DNA from: Progne subis subis
Lineage: Eukaryota; Chordata; Aves; Passeriformes; Hirundinidae
Assembly: GCA_022316685.1 (NCBI GenBank)
Contig: JAKJHU010000461.1
Location: 1 to 64,000 of the forward strand
Reading direction: 5' to 3'
Length of the DNA stretch: 64,000 nucleotides
The notes beneath the pieces are model-generated. The model was not told the origin of the DNA, ran no database searches, and worked only from the letters and a program-made list of their open reading frames with translations. The translations under genes and the position numbers were made by a program. Positions 33,283 through 43,760 of this stretch are shown here, in pieces (within the stretch, counting starts at the first letter, position 1; each line of letters begins with the position of its first letter).

Positions 33283-33775
33283 TGTTAGGAAAATTAATCC
33301 AAGCACACCAGAGGTTTATGTCCAAAAAGGAGACAGAGGAGTCCTTTTACTTTATTTGAATAAAGGGAGAGGCCATGGGGCATTTCCCCTGGGGTCTCTC
33401 AGTGTTTCAGAGGACGCAGCCTCCTTTTTATCCTAATAATTTCCTGTCTGCATTTCCCTCTCCCTTTCCCCATTGGCTGAGGTACTTGAGAGGTACAGAC
33501 TTCCCAAAATGCCTAAGATTCCCCTTTTAATGTATAACCCCCAACTAATTTTTAATTTTTATGGGATTTATGGGTTTTTCCCCATTGTTGCTTTCATCTT
33601 TCAATATTCAATTTCATTTACAAACCTATGATTTGTTTGTAAAGGCAAGTATCTTCTTTTCCATTCATCAATCAGTAGAATCCTTCCCATTGTTTCTCTC
33701 ATCTCTCAGTGCTAGTTTGATCTACCAGCAGACCCAGGGCTTGTTTGTAAAGACAAATCTTGTCATTCCTCTCGA
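33283..33775 (-). mobile_element. 3' LTR of gamma-ERV copy B, shortened
   Basis: Left end TGTTAGG. Similarity to the other LTRs stops at about 33773 (CATTCCTCTC), leaving out roughly 130 bp that they have at the U3 start. The following GATCCCTCCTCTTTT is purine-rich on the ERV strand and may be the polypurine tract. Confidence 0.75.
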
Positions 33776-33814
33776 TCCCTCCTCTTTTATTTTTAGTAAT
33801 TGTCTCTACAAACT

Positions 33815-35270
33815 TTAGTTATCATTGACTATTTTTTGTTCTTGGGTCTTTTTTGGTTTTGCAATTATTTGCAGTGACATCCATTTCTGTCCTTTTGTAG
33901 CTCTCTCTGGATCAGTAGGCTTGGCTACTCCCTGCATCCCTTTGATCACGTGTTGAATAAGTTGTACTAAGCAAGGGATCATGAGTGGTAAAAAGATTAG
34001 AGTTGCTCTAACATATGAGAGGAAAGAAAAACATTTGTTTAACTCATAGTTCACCAGGTAACTAAGAAAACATGTCCCATTCTAGCTTTTTTATGTTTGG
34101 ACTGGCACATGAGCTAACTTCTTTTATATTCTTTTTGTTATTTGTTTTACTACTTTTCTATTGTCATCTATTTGCTAACAGCAGTTTGAGTCATTTAATT
34201 TGCCACACACTCCTCTTTCTTCTGCTAATAAATAATCTAATACTATCTGATGTTGGAATATTGCATTTCTAAGCTCTCACATCAGGTTTTTACTTGCACT
34301 TACATCCCAGATCTGTTTTGTTGGAGCTGGACTAGAACCTATTAAAAAAGGGTCTGAGTTCCATTCCGGTGCTGCCACTTCTACTGATAGTCACCAACAA
34401 CATGTGTCCTACTTGTGGAATTTTCTCGGGGGCAGCTTAAAAATAAAGAGTCAAAAACCCTATCCTTTCCCACTGCTTTACAGCCTTCAAAATTCTTTTG
34501 GTGATTATGGAAGGAACACCTTACCCAGCTACCATCAGTGAGCTTAACGTGTGTTTGATTCTATCTGCCTTGATACCTGGAACAATCATAAGGAGGGCAG
34601 TTGGGGGTCCAACAATCTCAACTCAAAGATAAAGTCCAGTCGCAGACACTTTTTCCTACATATACGCCTCCTGTTCTATTTAGACAAGAAATGCCTCTTT
34701 CAGAGGAATGAAGCCGCCATGGACTTCCTTCCTCATCGCAAAATCCTGTTCCATTATTGACTTCACTCAGGGTGCTAACCCACCGTTTGGGTTCGACTGG
34801 GCTGGCCACCCATGGCCAGTCGTCAGATCCCCCTGGCCCTCCGCAGACCCAACAATTGCTACGGTTAAAGGGTTTTGCCACTTCTTCTCCTAAGGTTAAA
34901 AAATTATTTTCCTACTTTTGGGCTTAACTTAACTGACAATATAAAGGTAAGGTTATTAAGAGAAACATTCTAATGGTGTAATCTAATTTTCTAACTTAAT
35001 TTTCACTTTCACGTTGTCTTCTACACCACCCGTGGCGAGCGAAGGCACAGAAACAGCTTAACATAAAGAAACCAATGACAGCGAGGATTGGCCCCCAGCG
35101 ACTGGAGAGCTGAGAGGAGGGATGCCCACACAAACTATTCCAGCAGGCAGTCTGTGGGTAGGCACACGAGGCTTCCCCCGATGCCGACGCACTGGCTGCT
35201 GCTCCAGTCCACTGCTGCGGAGTGTCAGTCGTGGCTTCCCGTCCTTCTCTTCCAGCTGAGATGTCCAAAT
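33815..35270 (-). pseudogene. env: env remnant (gamma-type)
   Basis: From right to left: a hydrophobic leader-like stretch (GPILAVIGFFMLSCFCAF, about 35100), a surface-unit piece (34881-34618) with the CWVC motif (CXXC) typical of gammaretroviral SU, and a TM C-terminal piece (34054-33815) with a hydrophobic span (TLIFLPLMIPCLVQLI). The parts are in different frames with stops between them. The fusion peptide and ectodomain are not legible as a continuous frame. It cannot produce an envelope protein as it stands. Confidence 0.65.
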
Positions 35271-37100
35271 CTGCGGGGCCTCAGAGACCTTGACCCGAGT
35301 GTGGTGGGTGCACCCGTGTTCTGCTGTCCTGACGGCTGTTTCTGTGCTCAGCAACACTTGGAAAGGTCCACGCCACTTAGCCACTAGTGGTGCTTCTTTT
35401 TATTCCTTAGCTAGGGCTGAATTTCCTGGTGGGATGTGAACAGCAAAGTGCAAAGGCAGGGTCTGTGCCAGCTGAGCTTCCTGTCAAAGAGATTTCACAA
35501 GAGACAGTATCCTGGCCACATATTGCTTTAAATATACATCACTTATCTGTACCCCCCCACTAGGCTGGGAACTGTAAGGGTAAGGAATTCTAAACATCAG
35601 TTCAAAGGGAGATAATTGAATATCTCCCCTGGCTCTAGCCCTTATCCTTGCCAAAGCCAGTGCCAAGAGCCGTACCCATGGCATCTTAGTTTCTGTCACT
35701 AGCTTCAAAAGGTGTTTCTTTCTTTCTCCATTCATCCTCTCCACCCTGCCAGAACTCTGGGGATGCCAGGGGGTGTGGAGATTCCATCTTATCCCTAGAG
35801 CAGTCAGAACTCCTTGAAGAATTTTTCCTGTAAAATGAGATCCCCTATCTGAGTCTATTGCTTCTACAATCCCATATCTTGGAATTATTGGTTTTAAAAA
35901 TACTTTAATAACTGATCCTGTAGTTGCTGAAATGGCAGGAAATGCTTCTGGCCCCCCTGTTAACTGACATACTATTACCAGAAGGTATTTAAACCTTGCC
36001 ACTCGTGGCATTTCGGTAAAATCCACCCGGCATCTCTGGAAGGGATGTATAGCCCAAGGCCTCCCTCCCCTGGCAAGTTTCTTTGTAACTCTGTTATTGG
36101 TTTTAGCACAAATCAAACAATCTTCAGTAGCTCGCTTTGCCAGGGTAAAAAGACCCCCAGCAGCAGACATTTTGAGGGACGCTTCTACCAGTCCTCGAGA
36201 GCCCCAATGACTCCCTTCGTGGAGTTGTTTTAATAGCTGTAAGGCCTGAGCTTTTGGTATCCACTGTTTACCATCTCTTGTAAACCAATTACCCTGTTTT
36301 TCCTCTGCCCTACTCTTTTTAGTTATCTCAAGTTCTTCTGGTGAAAAACACAGGTTTTCTGGCAGTGATGCAGTTACTGGGAGCAAGGGGAGGATCTTAG
36401 AGATTTCTGGGGACAATGCAGCTTTTCGAGCTTCTCTATCAGCCAGTTGGGCTCCTATTGCCTGCTCTGAGCACTCTGCCTGGTGTCCCAGAACGTGTAT
36501 TATTGCCACCCTCGTTGGTTAAGTTCACTACCTCTAATAGGCCAGAGATTAAGTTCTCATGAACTAACTTCTTTCCCCTGCAGGTTAATAAACATCTTTC
36601 TTCCCATAGTTTCTTAAATGCATGTCTCACCCTATGTGCATATTTAGAGTCAGTAAAAACATTCACTGTCTTGTCCCGGTATAATTCACAGGCTCTCACA
36701 AGCGCACACAGCTCTGCTGTCTGAGCTGACCAGGTGGGCGGTAACCTCCCCCCTTCATTTAACTGCTTTTTATTCACGATAGAGTATCCTGTAAATCCTT
36801 TCCCTTCTATCACCCTTGAAGACCCATCAATAAACACATTTTTTCTTCCTTTTGTTCTTACTCAAAGGCAAAATACTGTTTACTATCATCTGTAATCGGA
36901 CACCCCCAGAAAGCATCCTTTAAGTCCGGTGCTGAATAATACTGGTGTGAAGAAGGGATCTGATTCAGGATTGTGTAGGGATCCGGAACTGTGGGATGCC
37001 TTGATGTGACAATTTCCTTGATTATTCTTAAATCCTGCACCATTCTGTGGGTTCCATCTGGTTTCTTAACTGGCAGGATAGGGGTGTTATAGGGAGACAT
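35058..37100 (-). pseudogene. pol: pol remnant: RT start, RNase H, integrase
   Basis: RT begins at 37100 (PYNTPILPVKKPDG, then VQDLR) and stops after PITDDSKQYFAFE at 36858. Only about 20 bp later RNase H begins (FIDGSSRVIEG; 36837-36439), so the RT palm with its catalytic YxDD, the thumb and the connection are missing. The integrase frame (36509-35484) keeps the HHCC finger (C-L-I-C visible), catalytic Asp in RVDFTEMP and in DSDRGSHF, and Glu in SSGRVERMN. A C-terminal piece (KWRGPFQVLL) lies in another frame at 35384. Non-autonomous by deletion. Confidence 0.85.
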
Positions 37101-37325
37101 ACACGGCCCTAAAAAGACCTTCCTTTAGCAGGGACTCAGGGACAGGCTGTAACCCCTTCTTTCCCTCCCTTGAAAGAGGGGATTGCTTTTTAGACACTGT
37201 TTGTCCTGGTTGTTTCAAAGTAATTTGGAGAGGCTCTATGTCTAGTTTTCCATATTTTCCTGGGGCTGCCTACTCTTCTGGATTTATTTCAGCATAAGCC
37301 TTCTCAGACATTTTACACAAAGATA

Positions 37326-37600
37326 TCACAGTGTTGGACTCTGTGTCATTTTTACAATGCTAATTTGCATTCCCACTTTAGCCATCAAATCCCTTCCCAG
37401 TAAATTACAATCACAATTAGGAACAAACAGGAATTTGTGTATTTCAAACCTGTCCCCCACATCTATTAATAGCAGTTGAATAAAATACACTCGCTCATCT
37501 TTTCCACTCACTCTTTGAATGACTAATGATCTTTTTGATAATTGCCCTCTCCCCAGGTATAAAATTTAAAGTGGATTGAGAAGCTCCTGTATCTACCAGA
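37326..37600 (-). pseudogene. pro: Retroviral aspartic protease remnant
   Basis: The active-site VDTGAS is at 37596-37579. A frameshift and stop separate it from the C-terminal half (37511-37326), which keeps the LLGRDL motif near 37390. The order fits gag-pro-pol of gammaretroviruses. Confidence 0.75.
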
Positions 37601-37755
37601 AACACACCTCCTCTCGATCTGGACCCACCTTAAAAGTTATCAAGGGCTCCTGAGTGGTGGGTCCTTGTTATAATGGGAGCCCCCTGACACCCCTAACAAT
37701 CCATTTCCATTATCCTCTGGATTTCCTCCTCCTGAGGGTCCAGCTGTTTCTGCGG

Positions 37756-39347
37756 ACACTCCCTTTTCCAATGCCCTTCTGCCCGGCAGATAGCACACTG
37801 GTTCCTTCCAACCGCTGTTTGGGTCAGCTCTCCCCTGCCGAGGAGGGAATGAATGCCTCTGCCACTTCCCTGTGGCCGACCCCGTCCCCTCTGTCCTGGG
37901 GACCCCTTGGACCCTGCGGTTTATTCTTCCGTGGCTGCAAAAACTCTGCCATCATCTTTGCCTTAGCCTTTACCTTTTCTTCATCCCTCCTTACATATAT
38001 CTGCTGTGTTTTTCTAACTAGTTCCTCTAGAGGCTTGTTCTGCCACTCCTCATCTTTCTGTACCCCTTTCCGTATGTCAGGCCAGGCCTTTGTAACAAAT
38101 TGTACCTTCAACAGTGTGTCAAAGGCTGGTCCCTCCGGATCCATCCCCCGTGTTTCCACAAGGCCTCTCTAATCCTCTCCAACCAGTGAGAGGGGCCTTC
38201 ATGTTTCTCCTGTTCTAAGGACATAGCCTCAGCTATGTTGTTAGTTCTGGGAACTGCTGATTTCATTGCCCTAATTAAATAAACACGGTAATTGCAGAGG
38301 CGAGCCAAACTGGTCTCCTCATTTGGGTTCCACTGGGGCTCCACCTGGGGGATGGCATCATCCACTGTAGGTACATTAGGTCCAGCCCCCGCTGCTGCTT
38401 GTGGATGTTCATCCTCCCACAGCTGCCGAGCTTTCTGCAAAATCATTCATTTCTCTGATGACCCAAACAAAATCCCCAGGAGAAAATCCCAATCCTTCCA
38501 TGTATAATCCGCGTTTCCTAAATATTCTTCTATCTTTTCCCTCAGCCCTATGGGATCATCCAAATATGGGAGTAATTCTTTTTTCAACCTCCCTTATATC
38601 CTGGGTAGTAAGTGGTACAATTACAAACCCAAACCCTCCCCCCTGACCCCCCAAAGGAACTTGGTGGAGTGGCATCTGGCGTACCCCTGTCTCTTGGGTC
38701 CAGGGGGCTTCTGATGTGCTCAATTGATTTCCTCTTCTAGTTCTACGTGGTGGTATGATAGGCTGCTCCCTTCCCCCTACACCATTCTTATTCTCAGGTG
38801 GGGCCAGTAGGAACAACATTCCCCTGATCCCTTTGCTCTGGGAGTTGAGGATACAGGGGACCTGCAGCTGGTCCTGGTTCAGCTGGCAACACTGGAGGAC
38901 AAGACAGGGGAAAGTACTGAAGAACATCCCAATTCTCACCAGTTCCCCTTTCCTCCCTTTCTTCCTCTTCTCCCTTTTTCTTTAACACACAGGTTTCTTT
39001 TGTTGCTTGTTTAAACCATATCAATCCACATTCTCTTTCAATCTATCTTTTCCAATTCTCCTCTAAATACTTCAACAAAATTCTACACAAACAAATTCTG
39101 TTTCATAAGGTGGCCACATAAGCCCCTTTGGCAACTTATACTCCAGCCACACAAAATAACAATATTTTACCATCATCTCCATAGTTACCTCTGAGTGAAT
39201 GCATAGTCTGTCCCAAGACCTCAGCATTCTCCCAGAGGGACTCTGCAGGGGTATTATGGGATCGTCATCCCTTTTGCTGGGGCCCCTTCCCGGGATTACC
39301 TTAGCAACCCTCCATGGGTGCTGTGTTTCACCTGTTCTATCCTCCAT
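37756..39347 (-). pseudogene. gag: gag remnant of copy B (matrix, capsid, nucleocapsid)
   Basis: The first Met at 39347 lies inside the last 32-bp minisatellite unit; the frame runs to 39072 (MEDRTGETQHPWRVAK start, WPPYETEF in the matrix part). Further pieces lie at 39024-38794, 38446-38108 (capsid) and 38159-37824 (capsid C-terminus with a charged helix RRDEEKVKAKAK). A nucleocapsid knuckle CAICRAEGHWKREC (C-x2-C-x4-H-x4-C) is intact at 37797-37756. The pieces are in different frames. Confidence 0.8.
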
Positions 39348-39702
39348 GGGTGCTGTGTTTCACCTGTGTTACCCTCCATGGGTGCTGTGTTTCACCTGTG
39401 CTGCCCTCCATGGGTGCTGTGTTTCACCTGTGCTGCCCTCCATGGGTGCTGTGTTTCACCTGTGCTGCCCTCCATGGGTGCTGTGTTTCACCTGTGCTGC
39501 CCTCCATGGGTGCTGTGTTTCACCTGTGCTGCCCTCCATGGGTGCTGTGTTTCACCTGTGCTACCCTCCATGGGTGCTGTGTTTCACCTGTGCTACCCTC
39601 CATGGGTGCTGTGTTTCACCTGTGCTGCCCTCCATGGGTGCTGTGTTTCACCTGTGCTGCCCTCCATGGGTGCTGTGTTTCACCTGTGATACCCTCCACG
39701 GG
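39307..39702. repeat. 32-bp minisatellite in the ERV leader / gag start (12 units)
   Basis: Twelve full units (39307-39690) plus a partial one. Same unit as 1391-1882 but three units shorter. The gag ATG used by the longest frame is in the unit nearest gag. Confidence 0.95.
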
Positions 39703-39938
39703 CGCCCTCCCAGGTTTGCTCCCCGAAGATCCCATTTTACTCACCGGTGAGATTTTCAGTGGTCCTTCCCTGCGGACTCTTCACGGACCCCCCTGGTCCG
39801 CCACTCGTCTGTCTCCTGGACACTCTCGGGAACCCAATCGATCGCCCGGTGCCGGCCGCCACCAAGGGGAGCTGATCACCGAAACTGGGTGAGGCGCCTT
39901 CAGCTCCGCTCGCTGCCCGCCGCCCCGGACGGTGGAAA

Positions 39939-39956
39939 TATCCCGGACGAGTCCCA
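39939..39956 (-). other. ERV primer binding site, proline-tRNA-like
   Basis: Same 18 bases as 2119-2136, four bases inside the LTR edge. Confidence 0.6.
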
Positions 39957-39960
39957 AAAT

Positions 39961-40579
39961 TGTTAGGAAAATTAATCCACGAACACTAGAGGTTTATGTC
40001 CAAAAAGGAGACAGAGGAGTCCTTTTACTTTATTCGAATAAAGGGAGAGGCCATGGGGCATTTCCCCAGCAGTCTCTCAGTTTTTCGGAGGATGCAGCCT
40101 CCTTTTTATCCCAATTTCCTGGCCGTATTTCCCTCTCTCTTTCCCCATTGGCCAAGGTACTTGAGAGGTACAGACTTCCCAAAATGCCTAAGATTCCCCT
40201 TTTAATGTATAACCCCCCCTAATTTTTAATTTTTATAGGATTTATGGGTTTTTCCCCATTGTTGCTTTCATCTTTCAATATTCAATTTCACTTACAAACC
40301 TATGGTTTGTTTGTAAAGGCAAGTACCTTCTTTTCCATTCATCAATCAGTAGAATCCTTCCCATTGTTTCTCTCATCTCTCAGTGCTAGTTTGATCTACC
40401 AGCAGACCCAGGGCTTGTTTGTAAAGACAAATCTTGTCATTCCTCTCAGTGTTTGTGTTCTCCTTTCTCTCGTGCCTCTCTCTGCCTGCTCTGTTTGTCT
40501 CTCAGTGTCTCCCTCGACCCAGGGCAGCTCCCACCAATGACCCTGCCCTGATTTAATTCCCAATCCAGGAGCTACAACA
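39961..40579 (-). mobile_element. 5' LTR of gamma-ERV copy B
   Basis: About 619 bp from TGTTAGG to CTACAACA. Carries the palindromic poly(A) motif CTTTATTCGAATAAAG near 40027. Confidence 0.85.
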
Positions 40580-41078
40580 AGCATGGATGAAGTTCTGGAG
40601 ACTGGCAGTGAAACGTCACTGTGGGATCTTGCTGCACTCTGGTTTTGCCCCCTTATTCAGAGCTTTGCCTTCAAAGGCTGGAACAGCTTTTCCTTGCTGG
40701 GAACTGGAATTCCAGAGTCTTGGAGTATGTGCCATGCAGGAGCAGACAGACTGGGCTCCCACAGACTGGGATCACATGGACTGGGATCCTACAGACTGGG
40801 CCTGCACAGACCGGGACCGAATGGATCAGGAACATCCAGAGTGAGATGATGCAGATTGGGACCTTGTAGACTGGGATTGTACAGGTTGGGCTCACGTGGA
40901 CTGGGATTGTACAGACTGGGATTGTATGGGTTGGGATGACAGGGACTGGGATTGTACAGACTGGGATTGTATGGGTTGGGATTACATGGACTGGGATTTT
41001 ACAGACTGGGATTGTATGTGTTGGGATTACATGGACTGGGATTTTACAGACTGGGATTGCATGGGTTGGACTCACCTG
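40580..41078. other. Block D3 start, truncated by the ERV-L provirus
   Basis: Matches 2753-3260 and 19345-19850: spacer, then 15-bp minisatellite (40850-41075). Block D stops at the first base of the ERV-L LTR; the rest of D (CTGGGA array, CpG stretch, CR1) does not reappear beyond the provirus. Confidence 0.75.
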
Positions 41079-41745
41079 TGTCCTAGGGTAACTTTATGAT
41101 GTTTGTATCCCCAGTTGTCTGTTCTGTTTGTGCTGTATATTGAGTCCTGTGCCTTTAAGACTGGTTCTAAGAGCAAGGAGAAGCGCGGAGTTTGTTTTGA
41201 GAAAACTGCCTGACTCCTCCACATTCTTCTGCGGATGGGGTGTTTGGCGGAGGCTTCGAGAGACTGCAGGACAGAGTTTTTTGGGGTTTTTTTTGCTTTA
41301 ATTAGTTTCAGCTAGTTAGGGCAGAGAAGTTCCCTGGACTGTTTTTTTTTCCTTTTTCTTGGAACTGTTTAAACCTGCTCTAGACTGAAAACCCAGGGGA
41401 GCACTGGGGGCTGCAGCTGCGGCCCACCGGGGCCTGGAGCTCGGCATTTTCCAGCAGCGCCGGAGGGACTGGGACTGATGAGAGACTGAGAGAGAGCTGA
41501 GCTCCACCCACGGCAAGGACTTTCTCAATTTGCCATCTCACTTCAGGAGAGGTTTTATTGTTTCATATTATTAATTCTTTATACTTGCATGCAATTTATT
41601 TGTTTAGTAAAATAGTTTTTTCCACTTTTCTCCAAAGAGGTTTTTTTTTTTTTCGGACTGGTTGTAGGGAAGGGCCACTTGGGTTTGCTTCCCAGAGGGA
41701 TCCTATACAGGGGTTTTCCCCCAAATTTGTCTCCAAACCAGGACA
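41079..41745 (+). mobile_element. ERV-L 5' LTR
   Basis: 667 bp, TGTCCT...AGGACA. Pairs with 47507-48172. A third, opposite-oriented LTR of the family is at 58125-58791. Confidence 0.9.
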
Positions 41746-41755
41746 TACCCTTAAC

Positions 41756-41773
41756 TGGCGCCCACTGCGGGGC
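41756..41773 (+). other. Candidate ERV-L primer binding site
   Basis: TGGCGCCCACTGCGGGGC resembles lysine-tRNA type sites (TGGCGCCCA start) with mismatches. It begins 10 bases after the LTR end, further than the usual 0-3, so the call is tentative. Confidence 0.4.
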
Positions 41774-41891
41774 ATGAGAGAGTGGAAAAAACTTGTATTG
41801 ATTATTATTAATTGCTTTTTTTAGGGTTTTTTTTTCTTGTTTGTTTGTTTGTTTGTTTGTCCTTTGGGTGGGGATTAAACAGACAGTGGCC

Positions 41892-43760
41892 ATGTTGCTT
41901 CTTGAAGTCCTAATGTCTCTTAGAATGGAGTCTTTTCTGCATTGCTGTTCCCTAGGCTTTTTTGAGGTCTTAATACCTTTCTGGTCCCTAGGTTTGTTTT
42001 CCTACCCAGAAATAGCTCCAATATTGTCCCTAACATACAGCTTTTACACTAGGGATGCACAAATTAGAATAGTTATTTTGCTGGGTTCGGTGATTATGGT
42101 TTACAAGAAGCTTATAAAGATACTGGAGTTTGTTCTGGGTATGTTCAGTTTATGGTTTTTTCGTCCTACCCTGCGTCCTAGTTCCAGCAGCATGTTTTGG
42201 GGATTTATCAATAATTGCACCCAGTTTGTTAGAGGAGGAGTAGGGGATGAGACTCTTCAGCCTCTTCTTTCCTTCTTGTCTTTTGAGTCAGTCACATCAC
42301 TTTTGGAGAATGTTCAGGGTCTCCTGAATGTTAAAGACCCCACCTCCCTGGTATTTCACCTGGTGACTTTCCTCTATATGGTTTATAGCCTTTCTAGAAT
42401 GAGTCACACACTGCTAAACACTGTAGGGCAGCAGATAGAAGCAAGGGAGCAGGGAGATAAATCAGTCACTCAGGCTGCAGCCAACCCCACAGCTATTCAG
42501 GCTGCAGCTAAACCAGACAGTGAGGCTAAGACACTGGCAGTTGCTGCAGTAGAGAAGGGAAAGAAGCACACGGACAAACCCGATCGACCAGTAGACGATG
42601 ATTCAGATGAAGGATCCTCAATGCCTCCTGACACCCAGTCGGGAGTCAAACCAACTGACACACAATCAGAAGCTGAAGCAACTGATGATACACAGTCAAA
42701 AGCTGAACCAACTGATACGAAATCGGAAGCCCAACCAACTGGTACAAGATCGGGAGTCCAACCAACTAGCACACGATCAGAAGCCCAACCAGCTGCTACA
42801 ACATCAAGAGCCCAACCAACTGCTACAAGATCAGGAGCCCAACCAACTGCTACAAGATCAGGAGATACTATTGAGTCCTTTTCCCTGAAGGACCTTCGTG
42901 GCCTAAGAAAGGATTATACTCGACGACATGATGAATCTATAATTAGTTGGTTAGTCCGTCTTTGGGATGCTGCAGGCGAGGCTACAATACTGGATGGCAC
43001 TGAAGCGAGACATCTCGGATCCCTGTCACATGATCCAGTTATTGACCAAGAAATGATGAGGGAGGCTAGTCCTTGCAGTCTCTGGGAACGGGTCCTGGGA
43101 AGTGTGGCACAAAGATATCTGTGTGCCGACGATCTCTATCTGCAGCAAACCCAGTGGAAAACCATTGAACAAGGGATTCAGCGCTTGAGAGAAATGGCAG
43201 TGGCGGAGATTGCCTTCTCAGATGACCTAAACACTAGGAACCCCGACTTGGTACCATGTACACCTGTAATGTGGAGAAAACTTGTACAACTTGGGCCACA
43301 AGAATACTCCTCTGCTTTAGCAATAATGAAGCGGGATGAGACAGAGGAGACTGTGCTTGATATGGCGAAGAAGCTCCGAACATATGCAGATGCCGTGCAT
43401 GGTCCAACACATGCAAGAATCACAGCTGTGGAAACACAGGTGCGGGGATTAGCAGACAAGATAAAGGAGGAACTCAAAGAACTCAAGGAGAACATTCTCC
43501 AGATCTCTGCAGTACAAGTTAGGGGCTCTGGCACCACACGCAAACGTTCCCTAGATAGAGAGGGAAAAGGCATCCCACGGGCTAAGCTGTGGGTCCTCCT
43601 GCATGAATGTGGAGAAAACATGAAAAGATGGGATGGAGAATCTACTGATGCTATGACACAACGGCTGCATGAATTGTTGGATGGCAAGACTGTGAGAGGA
43701 CATTCTAGCAAGAAGGAAGCAGCTCCGGTTACCCAGGGAAATAGGGATAATCAGGCTTAG
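41892..43760 (+). CDS. gag: ERV-L gag, open frame of 622 aa ending in UAG
   Basis: The first ATG of the frame is at 41892 (MLLLEVLMSLRMES); the frame is open upstream from 41841 without ATG. The N-terminal 180 residues contain several hydrophobic stretches. A Thr/Gln/Ser/Pro-rich tandem repeat of about 9-10 residues (TDTKSEAQP, TATRSGAQP and variants) is at 42630-42868. The following capsid-like part (SLKDLRGLRKDYTRRHDES onward) is helical and charged. No CCHC zinc knuckle is seen. It stops at TAG (43758-43760), and pol continues in the same frame. Endogenous, probably inactive; a particle protein if expressed. Confidence 0.8.
   Translation: MLLLEVLMSLRMESFLHCCSLGFFEVLIPFWSLGLFSYPEIAPILSLTYSFYTRDAQIRIVILLGSVIMVYKKLIKILEFVLGMFSLWFFRPTLRPSSSSMFWGFINNCTQFVRGGVGDETLQPLLSFLSFESVTSLLENVQGLLNVKDPTSLVFHLVTFLYMVYSLSRMSHTLLNTVGQQIEAREQGDKSVTQAAANPTAIQAAAKPDSEAKTLAVAAVEKGKKHTDKPDRPVDDDSDEGSSMPPDTQSGVKPTDTQSEAEATDDTQSKAEPTDTKSEAQPTGTRSGVQPTSTRSEAQPAATTSRAQPTATRSGAQPTATRSGDTIESFSLKDLRGLRKDYTRRHDESIISWLVRLWDAAGEATILDGTEARHLGSLSHDPVIDQEMMREASPCSLWERVLGSVAQRYLCADDLYLQQTQWKTIEQGIQRLREMAVAEIAFSDDLNTRNPDLVPCTPVMWRKLVQLGPQEYSSALAIMKRDETEETVLDMAKKLRTYADAVHGPTHARITAVETQVRGLADKIKEELKELKENILQISAVQVRGSGTTRKRSLDREGKGIPRAKLWVLLHECGENMKRWDGESTDAMTQRLHELLDGKTVRGHSSKKEAAPVTQGNRDNQA

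Larger units (their letters stand above)
33283..40579 (-). mobile_element. Gammaretrovirus-like ERV, copy B, both LTRs, defective
   Basis: Order on the minus strand: 5' LTR (40579-39961), tRNA-Pro-like PBS, 32-bp minisatellite, gag, protease, a shortened RT, RNase H, integrase, env surface and transmembrane remnants, 3' LTR (33775-33283). The class rests on the single CCHC knuckle, LLGRDL protease motif, gamma-type RT opening (PYNTPILPVKKPDG) and integrase C-terminus. All genes carry stops or frameshifts and RT has a large internal deletion. It lies 3' of ZNF3, where ZNF2 has only a solo LTR. No target-site duplication was found. Confidence 0.88.
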
